Positions 48,101 through 61,300 of a stretch of DNA of 64,000 bases are shown here, in pieces. The notes under the pieces were generated by a model. The model saw only the letters and a list, made by a program, of their open reading frames with translations, had not been told where the DNA came from and ran no database searches. Numbering within the stretch: the stretch's first letter is position 1; each line of letters opens with the position of its first letter. The position numbers were made by a program, and so were the translations under genes. The stretch lies in contig JAMPIT010000417.1 in the NCBI GenBank assembly GCA_026261815.1, forward strand, positions 3,505,501 through 3,569,500. The letters are read 5' to 3'. Source of the stretch: Monarcha castaneiventris obscurior (taxonomy: Eukaryota > Chordata > Aves > Passeriformes > Monarchidae).

Positions 48101-51100
48101 GCACCTGAGGTGGCTTGTCTCACCCAAGAGAAAAAAACATATGCCTCACTGTATACCTGGCAGTATTTATGCTCATTTCCCTGCCTCTGGGTTGTTTGGA
48201 TTTGGGTTTTTTCCCCGGTGAAATTCTACACCCCTGAAAGATAGATTTCTCCCATCAAAACAAAACGAATGCTGTCATGGTCATGTCTTCCTTTCTAATG
48301 AACGTTTTTTAGTAAGCCTGGAGTTTTATTGAACTTTGTTCCTTTTCTTGCCCCTACAATTATACAATAGTGATTTACGATTTTTATTCTTGCTGGTCCC
48401 ATCTCTATGGAACAACGCCTTTCAAACTCATTTCCAAAACTTCATTGTTTTCTATTAGTGCAAGGAAGACTAAAATGTAACCTTGCAATGTGAATCCATT
48501 AATCCATTATTGCCACCTCAAATAAAAGCAAATGACAGATCATTCAGAGTACTTGTAAATTAATTTCAGATACATTTTTGGGAGTAATCTGGGAAAAATG
48601 GCATTACACTATGTAAAAATACCAACTTTTACCCTGAGGCAGACTACCTACTGAAAAGAAAGACTTTTACTTTGAGAATGATTTTGAATTTTTACCATAA
48701 CTGAATTGACTAATTCTGAGTCTTATTTGAAGAGAAACAGAGGGAAAAACAGGAAGGAATAACATTAACAGTCCAACTGAGTAGAAGAATTCCTAAGATG
48801 AGAAAAGGAAATGTGCACCATCTGGAAGAGAAGTTTCTAAACATAGGCTATTAGGTTATATGGTTCATGATTAAAATCTGGCAAAAGCCTTCTTTTCTCT
48901 GGCAGAACAGACAGTATCTTGACTCTTGAATAATGCTCTCTGCTTCAGAGCAGAGAACATTAGTTTCTAGGGATATGAAGTTCTGGATCCCCTGGGAAGA
49001 GGCCAATCTCTTGTTTGAGTTGAATACATTTCACAGACGAAGGGAAGGAAAAAGAAAGAAAAATATCTTGCCTATTTACCATTGGTGCAATCAGTTGGGG
49101 AAAGCAGTTTGGCACAGCTCCATACAGTGGGCTAGCAAATATCAGTAATAGTTTTATTTCTTTGGTTGAAAGGACACAACTTTTTGAATCAGAAAATTTA
49201 AATTTTTAATTTATCAATATCCATAGTCCAAACTGGAGCAATTAAAAAATGGCTTAAAATACATGTAAATATATGTAAATTTCAAACTAATTTTTTAGCT
49301 GTGTTCTGTAGGCAGCTGTTCCCTATTAGTGAAATTATGCAAGATAATCTTGAAAAATCTGGGTATCACAAGGGATTTGGGAGTGATGACACCTGACAAA
49401 TCATTTTGCCAGGCACTACACCAGAATTTCTTCTATGCAAGGAAAAAAGGAGACTAAAATGAAAACCAGGTAATACCACTCAGAATAATGTATGAAAAAA
49501 GAAAAGCTTTCATAATTTCTTATCTTTACACTTTTACCAGAGAAGAAACCTTTTCAATTGTGATGATAGAGAACAATTCAGCACAGAGTACATCAGTGAC
49601 TTGCAGCATTGCAGTCACACCAGAGAGGGGATATGCCTTGTCCAACATACACGACTTCTTGGCAGAACGAATTAAAGCAAGCAGAGTGCAATAATACAGC
49701 TATATTGCTTCTTACTAGGTAAGCTGCCACTGTCTCCTGCAAATACCCTAGAGGTTAGGGCTGCACAGAGCTGTCTACCTCAGGGACTGCAGCTCCCTCT
49801 AAGGTGATTTTCTGTGTTTAGCTATTACCTTGATTATTCAAGAAACAGTGTATTTTATTGAACTTTGAAAGATTAACATACTTTTCTATCCAATTTTTCT
49901 ATTTTTATAGATTTTTGCAATAATAATGCCAATTATTTTTTTCTAGTCTTCTAAATTATCAATTCACAATTTAAAAGTATCCAAGATAAGATACTCTTGC
50001 TATGTTCCACATTCTCACCTTCAGATTCGAAACAAGATACTCAGAATGGTAGTATTTTCAGTTTAATTAATATCTTGTCTTTCCTAATCAGTCTCCATGT
50101 ACACAATAGAATATGAGCATAAAGTGGATAAAAAAAGGTGCATGTGTTTATTCACCTTAGAGATATTTGGACAATATGTCTTTTAACATTTAATTATTTT
50201 ATTAGATTTCTCAGAGGCTGTGGGATATTCAGGGTCACTTGCCTTTACAAGGAGAACAAGCGGGCCAGAATCCCCTCAGGTCAAGAACCATCAAAAATGA
50301 AGGATCTTTTTCTAAAACTGCTGTGAAAAAAGATGAACCACAACTAATGCGACAGTGTGGTAGTCTAAAGTCTCTAGCATGCAGGCTGCACACAGGAATT
50401 TTCAGATCATGTATCTTATTATGAATCAGGGGAATTGGTTCCATGAATTGTAAGAGAAGGTTGGATAGATTAGAGCACATAACTGTTACATAAAATTTGT
50501 TGAAAATAATTTAGGAAGATTTCATGAGCAGATTGGTGTCTGATGGTCTGTTAATAATGTCAGCAATGTTTTCTTCAGGCAGAGTGCAGAAGCCTTTTCC
50601 TTTTTGAGAAGAAATGGAGGTTTCTGATTTACTGCAGACCAGCTGGGTGCAGGAGGCACCTTCCCCTAGAAGACTGCAGAAAGCCATTTTTCACTGTAGG
50701 TCTTGGCCAGCTGATGTAGCAGGGAAGGGAAGAGAATGAAGGTAAAATGAGCTAAAATAGCTAGGAAAGTAGCTTCTAGTATCTGAATGCAGAAATACAC
50801 ATACTGCAGCTGTGGCATTACAGAGGCAATTAAATGGGTGTTCCATAATCTTAGCTTGACTCACAAGCCGAATGGGATGTACCATTTTAAAATTCTGCCT
50901 TCATGTACTACATACGTGAATAAGTGCTGTATAATAATGTTCTATCTCCAGATTAGTGGAGACAACATGACTAAGCGTGCTATTTTAATCACCTTTGCAA
51001 TGATGATTACTGTAAGACACTTCTGAGAATCTTAATCTAAGACTAGTCATTCATCTCCATTTCTTTCTTGTCACAATCCACCCAGATGCTGTCTATCATG

Positions 51101-54100
51101 ACCTTTCTGCTCTCATTTCACTGTGCTGTTTGCCAGAAGATTATTTTTGATCCCTATGCTACTTCATAACAAATATGCCTTATTGCTCTCTTTATATAGA
51201 CTGAAAAATAGTGGTTATCTCAATATCTATAATAATCTGTTTAAAGTAGTACAGTAAAAGAGATTGCACAGGAAATACTTTTATGTCATTTAATTCTGCT
51301 TCTTCTATCTGCTCTACCTTTGTTTTTAGAAAGGGAGAAAAGAAGCAGACACAGGATGTTTTTGTGGAAGAACAGGAATATTGGATAAAACAGCTCTATT
51401 CACTAAAGGGCTGTCAGTGGGATATTATCACTGCAAAACAACTCACTGCGGAAATAACCTTTATATCCCTTTTGTGCCACCAAATTTGTATACTGATAAA
51501 TAACAGTGATCCTTTGCTATTCTCTTGGGATATGAAGCTCATACAGAAAAAAAATTTGCAAAACCTGCATTCATCTGGTGCTAGTTTTTGCTACATCTTT
51601 ACTATTCATATAATAAAGTAATGCTGATCCCAAACTGGTGATCTCAGAGGGCCTCAGGTAAGCCAGCAACATCTTTTTATGAGAATTATGTTAAAGGGGC
51701 TTACCCAAAATTCAAATGGAGGGCTCTGTGTTATCTTCTGTTCTTTACAGAAAGTGTAGAAGAAGTGATGGACCAAAAGTTCCTATATATCTGAGAGCTC
51801 CCATTCTGCTATGCTCCAACAGATGGCAGGGCTTCCAGGAATTTCTAGGGTTTTTCCTGCTGGGATCCTATGTAAGGTATGGTTGTCCCTCTGCGTGAAA
51901 AAAAGGCAGAAGAACAAGCCATCATAAAACATAAGGGATATCCTTGTGTTTATTTTGCTAAATGAATTTACATAATTAAAGAAAGAGAAAGCTATAATTA
52001 CCATTTTCGACTGCTAGATAGTGTTGCTGATTTTTTAAGCACATCTCTATAAAGGGCAAAATACAAAAGTTCATCTTGTTCTAAAGATAGCATTTGTTGT
52101 CAGAGCATAACCTGTTCTAAGTGGTGGGATAGCTCTGGAAAAATAACACACATTTAATTGTGTCTATTAGATATTCAAGATAATAATTTATTTACTGGGA
52201 ACAGCTTCACAGTTTTGTGTAAGGTTGTCAGAAGGAGCATCTGCTAACTACTTGAAATAAAAACCAGGCAATTAAGATATACAGATAGGAGAGAAATAAT
52301 AGCCTGTAGAAACTCTGGCTGTGCTCCGTCTTCCAATCCCTCTTTGTAGTTCCAGAATAAGTCTTCCAACAGCTAACAGTTACTCTGAAACAACAAGACT
52401 GACAGCAGTACTTGCTATATGTTTGGAAACACTGTGTTAATTTCTACCTGAGACTACAGAGGTGAACAAAAATGAAGGTCAAGTTACACCAACTTCAATA
52501 AATCTGACTGATATTATTTAAGACACCACATTACTAACTGTCTTGCTGGTAGCAGTAGCCCTAAAAATGCTACTTGAAAAGAGTCTATGATCACTGGCAA
52601 TTAAGACGTATAAATAAATGTTTCTGATGTAGCAAATTTATAGAATCTTGGATTGTGTTGAATGAACTCTGTGTTGCACTTAGAGCTTGCTGTAAAATAT
52701 ATGTAACTTCCCCTGTTTAGACTTGCATATGCTTGGTTTTAGTTACCACAGAGCAGGAAGAGCCATAGTGGAAATGACAGACAATTTGCAATTCTTACAT
52801 GTTTCAAGTCTACAGAGAATTCAAGCATATTCTGAATTTTGAATTAGTCCCACTGAAGTATTTCTTAATACATTTAGTTAGTTATGGTTAAAGTACATGA
52901 CATTAAATGTCATTATGACCCTAATAATATCTGCAGTATGAGTCTATACTAATGAACATATTCTTATGCATAACTTTCTTTTAAAATTATACTAACCACT
53001 ACAAAACTGTGAAGTATGTAATCAATAGATTTTGTCCATTTCTGCCTCTTCCACAAATTATTAGAGGTAAAGGGCTGGCCAATCCAATTATAACAAAGTA
53101 TTTCATTCCATTATGGGGTGTGTGAATTAGGTGATCAGGCCAAAAGTGACCAGCTTAATTCACCACGATGTATCAGCAAAACTAACAGCTGCCTTGGGGT
53201 ATTAGTGCCTCAGAGCTTTAATTTTTGATCACTACATATAAATAATCATGTCAGAAATACACTTCTGATTTAGTTATAGAATTCAGAGTAACAGAAATTT
53301 TTGTACCTCCTAAACCTGCCCTAGAGTCAAGTATTAGCTTAAGGGCTAGCTCCTTTAAATGGTATCAGAGTAGAAAACCTGTGAATGCAAAAATGACGAT
53401 ATAGTTGCATCCAGATATTTTGGGCTAGTATTCAGTGCTGATTATATGAACTCAGACACTAAGGAATAAATGCCTTTCCTTAACCACAGTACAAAATACC
53501 CCAGAACTGCAAATGACCTTTCCCTCCCTCACTCTTCCCTCAGTTTGCAAGATCTAAATACTCCCATGACAAAGTCACTTCAAAAAAAGTGTGTTAAAGC
53601 ACATTTGAAATGGTCAGTTCATGAGGTATGTATCTACCTGAGTGGAATTTCCAGAAATACTTACTTGGAAAAATGCTGACTCTACTGTGGCTCTGTTTAG
53701 ACTCATTTTGAGGCTAGTTTTTGTGTGCCTATTCAGGCAAACAAGTCAAGCAGCACAACAGTTCACAAAAGAGAGAATAAGAACACAGAAAATTTTGAAC
53801 TTCGAAATGTGACTAGTCATAAAAATTTATAAGTTTCTTTTAACCAATCCTGGAACACAAAAATACTATATGACTCATACATCCAATCAAAGCTCTTTCA
53901 AACAGCTCAGATGCTGAATTTCAAGAATTTGTGAACAATATATACACATAAACAATAAAGCTTACTCAGAGAAATTTTCTAATTAATACATTCGAGAAAA
54001 TTATAACACGTTCATGAAAAAATCACATGCAGAAACAGAGCTAAAACTAATTAAATCAGTTATTTCCCAGAAATTATTTGAAACTTCTAGTTTCACCAAT

Positions 54101-57100
54101 ATCAAATACCAAGCCTGTGAAATAGGAGTAAAAATGCTTTAAAGCAAGAACAGTATCAGTCCCTTCCAATTCAGCATATCCTGTGATTCTGAGACAGTAG
54201 CCCTTACTCATGATTACATTGTTTACATATTATTTTAGCTATGACAGAATACAATCAGTCATTTTTACTTAGTTGCTTAATTTTATTAAAATTTTTTCTG
54301 AAAGAGCTCAGTATTGTTACAACTGCTGGAAGCATGCTAGATGACTTACAGTACAAACAGAAGAAAATTAACTTTATGCCAACGAGTTTATTGTAAGAAT
54401 GATTTTACTTTAGCTTTCTGACAATTTCTTATAAAAAAAACCCCAAAGAGATTGATTATTTGCATATAATCAATAAGTAATATATGTTTGGATAAACATA
54501 GGGTCACAGACTTCTATGCAAACAGATAATGAAACAGCAAAAGAAAAACTTCATTTGCTCAATTTGATACTGTGCATGAAAATTACTTCCAACTCTTAAA
54601 ACTGTTAATTTAGCATGAAGCCTTAAATCATAACATAAACCCAAGTGGACATGCTCCATCAACCCAACAGTATGGCTTTGCACCTACAGTCAATGGAATG
54701 ATCTGCAGAGCTCATTTAACCTCCACTAAAACGATTTCCTACTGCTGGGTAGTCGCTAGAAACACAAAAAGAAATCCGAGTGAGAAAAGCAACCTTCAAA
54801 CTGGAGATATGCTAATATTTCCCTAATCAATAACAAATTACTAACGTGATGGTGCTTTGAGAAGGAGCTGCAAATTCCCCCAGAAGAAATCTACTCAAGA
54901 GGTGCTCCACAGGAAGGAAGAAAGTTGTTTGGAAAGTCAAGACTTCAGTTTGAACTTTGGGGATAATTGCCCACAGTAGGGCTTTTGAATGGTTTCAATG
55001 TCTAACCAAGAAACTATCAGGAGAAGACCACTCTCCCTCAAGTCTAAAAATCACAAACAGTTGCAAAGTGGAACAGCTGAATAAATAACTAAATAAAATA
55101 AAACTGATTTATTTGAGTAATTTTTAACTTCACTGCCTGCAATTTTAAAATTCATATTTGTATTTCAAGTAGATGACTTTGAGAATGGCCTGAGAGACAT
55201 AGTAATGCAGGAAGAATAGGAGACTTGATGTCAAGTATCTCATACAGATGGAACCTTTTTGAATAAAAAGGTAATGAGAGACAGGGCAGTGAAATGCACT
55301 GCAAAGATGATGATTTATTAATGCACTAAATTATTAAAATGGATGTTAGTTGTTGTGAAATCTGTAAACGGATTATTTCTATAAATTCAGGGTTGTTCTG
55401 TAATTCATTCTCATGATTCAGCAATGTACAAAAACAATACCATGAAAATCTGCCAATAGGTGACTTCTTCTCATTCCCTCCTCCTTCTCCAAGAGAAGAC
55501 AGAAGAATAATATGAAGGCCAGTGAGTCTATAGAAATAAAGAAATGGTTTCAGAGAAAATCTAGTCTTTGCTCACTAGCTGCAAAACTGTGATTCTCTCT
55601 TGATGCTTTGTTACAGTCTATCTTACTTTCTTCTGCGGGTTTTTTTTTCTCTTGTTGCTACTGATCCCTTTTTTTCAGAACTGTTTTGATATGCTGAGGA
55701 TACAAACTCAACAGAAGCCTTTTTGCTTACTCTTTTCCCCTTTCTTATTCTCCTGGGCTTTTGCAATTCAGGCTATCCTCATGATTCCTTGCATAAAAGG
55801 AGGAAGACGTTGCATCAGTCTTCTGTTCTTCTGAAAGTTCAGATGCAGTGCAGCTGAGCTCTCTCCTGGCCTCTTTCTGTTGTTGTATGACCATATGTAA
55901 TGTCTTCTCACTTGGAAAAAGAAAAAAAAAGAAAGGTGTGAGGAGGTTAGCAGTGATAATGTGTACTCCATTTCTCATCAAGTTTTAGACATGCAATATG
56001 TAAAAGGTAAGCTGGCAGTGAAGCAACACTAATTCAGATCCTCTGGGAACTTCAACTTTAGCCTGATAAATCACCTATATGGAAATGCACCTACTTAGAG
56101 GGCCGAATTGGAGTACAGTAGTAGATAATGCAAACCTGCATGTCTGGTCCTATATCAGAAGATCCTATTTGCACTGGTTACCATCAGTTACAGAAGATTT
56201 GGAACACCTCTTGGCCTCACAAGCTTATGCTACCAGTATTAGTAAATTCAGTAAACAGAAGTCAAACTTAATAAACCAGCACAGGCAGAAAATCATGATA
56301 ACGTGAGGTGGCCACCTAAGGATTTACAGATTGAAAACTAAATAGGCAGCTATTCCAGCGCCATCATCTAAACATGTTGATCAATTCATTACTAGTAGAT
56401 AGACTACAAATAACAAAGTAGGCTACTTGCTTTCTAGTAAATTAATTTAATGTTTGCTATTTCTTCTTTGGAATACTCACATTCTGCAAGGCATTTATCT
56501 TTTACAGTAACAATGAGATACCACCTTTACTTTGGGGGCTAGCATAGTTCTTACATCAGAACTGAATATTAAAAACCATCAGTTTCTTAAAGTGAAACGC
56601 AAAACTAAGAAATGGTCTATAAAGGATATTATGATTGACATATGCAGGTGGTTATTAGAGACATTAATGAAACAACAGATCAAGTCTTGGATGTTAAATT
56701 ATAAATTATGACATCAATTCCCACAAAAAACCACACACCCATAAAAGCTGTGACATTAAAAAGCAAAATACCTTGTCTGGTGGCTTCACTTTTTCACAGC
56801 TCTCTGTTTCACTTATAGTAAGCTCTCCTGCAGGTCCAGAGAGGTGTTTTCCCTTCCAGGGGTGCTCTTTCTCTTGATCACCATTTTGAATGTTTTCTGT
56901 AATACCTGCCCTCCCCTCATGATACAGGAGATTGTTCTTTGGTGCTGTTCAATAACATGGTAGGCTCTGCAAATGCAAAAAACTTCACAATCTATTCCAA
57001 ATCATTTAGGAAGAAGCAGATGTATCAGCCTACCACAGAGATTCTTTTGCTTTCCAAACTTAGAAAGACATGGCTTAGTGTTTGGTACCATCACTCCTTG

Positions 57101-59965
57101 TTGCTGTGACCAACATCTGAATGATGCCTGGAATGCTTGGAATAATCAAGATGAGAAGATCCTCCAAGATGTAAGAGCCAGTTCATCTCCTGCTCGGTTG
57201 TGGGTTTCAGAAAAAACAGCTTGTATAGCAATTACTGACATGTAAATAGGTCTATTGGTCAAAAAGAACCAACACCACTTAGAAATACTGATAATACAGG
57301 TTGCAGAAGCCATCTAAGTAATCAGATTTAATTCATTAATTCTCAAGAGGTAAGCATTTGCCTCCTCCTGGCTCAGGAACAACCTCTGCTGAAAACCATC
57401 CATATGCAAGAAGAGTCATATCCTCCTGGAGCTACTACTATAGCGCAGGAGAGGGAACTGGGTCAGAGTCCGAACAAAAACTGAAATCTGGGACTACAGC
57501 TTCATATTTTCCTGGTGTTTTTTTCTAAGCTCTTCTGGGAAAACAGTCCTTTTTTTGCAGTAGGAAAAAAAAGAATTATAGTCCTCATAAAAACAAATAC
57601 AGGCTGCTGCAAATCTAATTCAACCATTGCACCCAAGAGTAAAAGATCAGTGATCTGGATTTGATTAGGTGCTGTATATATATATATAAATTCAAATTAT
57701 TTTTTTAAAAGTTCTCTAGCATGGGACTTGTGACTGTTGCCAGGGCATTTTTTATAGTACACGCAAAACCGGATTCCTTGGCTAGGTTGCTCAGAAGTTG
57801 CCTTTATCTCATAATAAAATTGCAGTAAGACTGCATGAAAGAGAATGAGGTATAAGCTGGTCCTTTCCTTCCATCTCAGGCACCAGGTTCTGCCAGTGCT
57901 GCAACAGAAGGGCTTGCATCAATTTATAAAGCAAGGCAAGAGAAGCAAAGCAGCAACCAACTGAACAAAACTAAATCACAACTTGCCTTTGAATCAATGA
58001 GCAGTGCCCATTAGCAAGCCTGAAGCCTGCAGAGAAAAGCTGCTCATTCCAGCAAAGACAGTTCTGTTTATGGCTAAACTGCTCAGTGGAATGGAGCCAG
58101 GGAGTGAACCCAGGCACCACGCTGCTGATCATACATGTTAATTAACGGATAGCCTTCACCCTGGGATGGCAAATTAGCACTCTCTGTGGCACAGTTCTCA
58201 GGACAGGCTCCTCCAGGGACCATTCTCACTAGCTAGTTCAGACACCATCACCTGTTCTTTTGGAGGTAAGAATGAGATTTTTGCTGAATAGATACCAGTC
58301 AGCTCTTGCCACTTAATTTCAGAACCCAGCAACAGTCCTTAACCATGTTCACCTTGCAATCTAACTCAGCCTCTCTATCACTACTCTCAAAAAATCCTTC
58401 TTTAAATAGTTTCTAACTTTACCAGACTCTACCTTATCCTCTCTAAGTTCATCAGCAGAGAACAGCCTTAATGGCTTTTTAAAACCTATACACTGTTTCA
58501 TCACACACAGGACTTAATTGCTTTTCTTAAATCCTTAAAAAACTCATGCTCTGCTGGTTTGTCAGTGTTCTTACTGCAGCTGAAAACAGAAAAGAAGAAA
58601 ATTCAAGTTTTGAAGTTGTAAATACTACATGATATAAAAAAGTCTCAATCAGAGGATTTCCACAAACCAGTTAGCAGCATGAAAGTTGCAGAAATATCAA
58701 ACAGTACTACAGTTCTTGGAGTCTGTAGCAATTCTAACATTTAGGAATTTCTCCTCAATGATGGGATATATGACCTTTTCCTGAGTGGAAGTATTTTCCT
58801 TCAGAAATAAGATAAGTTGCTTTCAAATCTTTTTAGGTGAAACTTCCTGCCTTCTCAATGACCCCCAAAATCCAAACTTCACCTCAAAAAACATACAGAC
58901 TTTGACTCCTCTGGCTGTTACCTGCTTCTGTTAATGGGTAAGAACATTCCTTTGCTCAATTTGTATGATGTATTTGATGTAGTAGGAACAGGAAGCTACT
59001 GGATCACTTCAAGAACAATCAGAAACATTCTGAAATGCTTCCTGCTCCACCCTCCAAATCAGCCCAGAGGATCACCACACCACTCAGATTTGGTGACTCA
59101 TAAAAGTCAGCAGTTTTCTGGCATATTACTCAACATGCAGTCACTGCTATGATGCGAACATTGCTCTCGTCCCCAACCACTGCAGAAGAGATCACTATCC
59201 AGACGTAAAGAAGAAATTTTACACCAGAACAGAGCTCAGTAACAGGGAATCTGGATATTAGCACAATTTTATTCTCCACCATACAGTCACCGTTGAATAG
59301 TAGAGGTCAAAAGCACAATTTCAGAATAAACCAACAGTTTTGCATGTGGTAATTAGTCATGGGAGGTATCTATTTCCTTCCACTGACCTTGGAGAATGCC
59401 TACGAAGTAGCAAGTATAATTAATATGCTTATATCAAAGAATAAAATTACCAAATAATCTATCTACACTTTCGTGAATTTAAATATTACAATAACTAACA
59501 AATACATTTCTTTGTTAATAATAAGTACAACATTTCATCCAACATAACTTATTTTCTTGTATTTGCAACTGAAAAAGAACTAGATGGCAAGAGTGTGATA
59601 TTTTGTGGAAAGCGTCAGCTTTCTGCCAGCCTGCACAGTCTGATCAACTCAATTTTCAGAAACACATGAGAGTTTGAAATTAATTTAGAGAAATAGCGAT
59701 AAACCAAGCCAAACAATAACAAAATCACCAAGATTCATATTCATCTCAGTTAAAAGAGCTAGATTGTCACACACAAAGGAATGACAAACCAAAGTCAGAT
59801 ATCCTAGAAGTGATTCTTGAGTAGAAACACTTAAAATGTTCCTATATCCAATATCCTGAAGAGTTTCTCCAAAGGTAAGCTGCTACAGCTATGCAGTAGT
59901 GATCCTCAGTAAAAGGGTCTCTTTTATACTCAGATTTTGACATAAAGGATAAAAAAACCCAGAAG
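45121..59965. other. Unassigned AT-rich DNA, no recognised gene
   Basis: Nearly 15 kb of AT-rich, stop-dense sequence. The longest ATG-started frame (51,283-51,621, 112 codons) is within chance expectation and unlike any protein I know. A short TA run lies at 57,674-57,688. There is a weak CR1 trace at 54,151-54,192 and a plus-strand exon-like segment at 58,202-58,265. No RNA genes were recognised. Confidence 0.5.
54151..54192 (+). mobile_element. Possible CR1 3' tail remnant
   Basis: The run cagtcccttccaattcagca followed by tatcctgtgattctgaga follows the CR1 end pattern (GTCCCTTCCAACTCAG-type block then TATTCTGTGATTCTG). It is about 40 bases, so the call rests on order and spacing of the tail only. 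Confidence 0.45.
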
Positions 59966-60312
59966 GTTGCATGGAGATGTTATAGCAACCTTCCAGTACC
60001 TGAATGGGCCTACAGGGAAGCCGGAGCATGACTCTTCATCAGGAATAAGGAGCAATGGGTACAGAGTGAAAGAGAGGGGATTTAGGTTAGATACTAGGAA
60101 GAAATTCTTTACTGTGAGGGCGGTGAGACCCTGGAGCAGGTCACCCAGGGAGGTTGTGGATGTCCCAACCCTGGTCATATTCAAGGAAGGTTAGATAAGC
60201 CCTTGAGCAGCTTGGTCTAGTGGGAGATGGCCCTGCCCATGGCAGCAGGGGTTGGGACTAGATGATCTTTAAGGTCCATTAAAACCCCTTAACATTCTGT
60301 GATTCTGTGATA
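59966..60312 (+). mobile_element. CR1 LINE, 3' end fragment
   Basis: A plus-oriented CR1 end. It shows the expected order: ccttccagtacctgaatggg, gaagaaattctttactgtgaggg, ggtgagaccctggagcaggt, gggaggttgtggatgtccca, then gatgatctttaaggtcc, and the octamer tail aacattctgtgattctgtga. It covers about the same 3' region as the minus copy at 3564-3890, so it is a standard 5'-truncated insertion. No coding capacity remains. Confidence 0.93.
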
Positions 60313-60489
60313 TAAGCAAGTAGACTACTACACCCAAATCTCTGAACATGCCAAAGATCTAAACAATCTCAAATTCCAATTAAAAAATACTGATATATCG
60401 GAAACTACATAAAGAGCAATTCTGGCCTATTTTAACAACTGAAGGAAGAAAAGGAGTCACTAGGCTCATGCCATTGTCATGTTGTATTC

Positions 60490-61300
60490 AGCTACCTCTA
60501 TGCTTCTGGTGGGGCCCAGAGCACGTCAGCTCTGGTGTCCATGACATCGTGGAGACCCCCAGACACTGCCACGGGAAAACCTTGCCCAACAACCCTGGGC
60601 CATGTCTGACCCCAGCCCTCACACCGTGCCTGATGCTGACACCCTCCGTGGGCCAATATCCCAGTGCAGCCTGTTCCCTTCCCCAGGGAGATCCCTGATT
60701 TCTGGGGCTGCCCTGGTCCCCCCCAGATGCCCTGTCCCTGGCTGGGGTGGTGGGACAGGGCTGGCCTGGGGAGCCTGGTCTTGTGGGACCCTGTCGCTTC
60801 TGGACCCTTCCTAAATCTTGTTGTTCCTCTGTCTATTCTCAAAATCCATTCCTTTCCAGCACCAATGGTAAAACATTGCTTTAAGTGTTCTGCAAAGTGA
60901 CTCTATCCAACAGACGATGGAGCTCTGCGACATGTGTTACACATCCGCTTAGTTCAGCTTGGAAATACTACAGTTTTAAATAACAGCGCTCGAGACTTCC
61001 GTCGGTATCTCACAGACAAGTTGAGTCATTTCTGGCTCAGGCACTGCCGGTAAGAGGGAAGAGGCTGTGGGCAGGAGGGTGCTCTGCGCCCGCACTGCCC
61101 CACCTGCCAGGCACAGCTGACTGCTGAAGCACTGTGGCACAGTCAGTGCAGCACCAGGCTCCCCCTGTGCCATCCCTGCCCCACCAGGAGACAAAGATTC
61201 CCAGCAGAAGCAAGTCACAGGCTGGGACATACGTAAGCACCAAGGGAACAGCTGCCCAGATGTGTGGCCTCAGCCTGTGCTGATGTACCCGGCTAGCACA
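60490..61300. promoter_or_regulatory. GC- and CpG-enriched patch
   Basis: Two GC-rich blocks (about 60,490-60,830 and 60,990-61,300) stand out from AT-rich flanks. CpG is locally dense at 60,914-61,095 (roughly ten sites, for example in gcgctcgag, ttccgtcgg and ctgcgcccgc) while nearly absent around it. This pattern fits a coding exon, a small unmethylated regulatory element or an alternative promoter. Open frames on both strands mostly reflect base composition. Confidence 0.35.
60914..61049 (+). other. Candidate protein-coding exon
   Basis: A 136-base segment between an acceptor ending ctctatccaacag and the good donor TGCCG|GTAAGAGG. One frame is open across it from base 3 and reads DGALRHVLHIRLVQLGNTTV, followed by about 24 more residues with DFRRYLTDKLSHFW, leaving two bases at the donor. 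The composition (alternating hydrophobic and charged residues, retained CpGs) looks more protein-like than other frames here. An in-frame TGA lies just upstream at 60,898, outside the proposed exon. The pyrimidine tract is weak and I could not match a family. Confidence 0.25.

Noticed and set aside
51283..51621. ATG-started frame of 112 codons
   Set aside because: Length is within chance expectation for this base composition, and the residues show no domain or membrane pattern.
60498..60842. Minus-strand frame of 114 codons in the GC patch
   Set aside because: Three other frames are open over the same bases and the residues look like translated GC-rich non-coding DNA.
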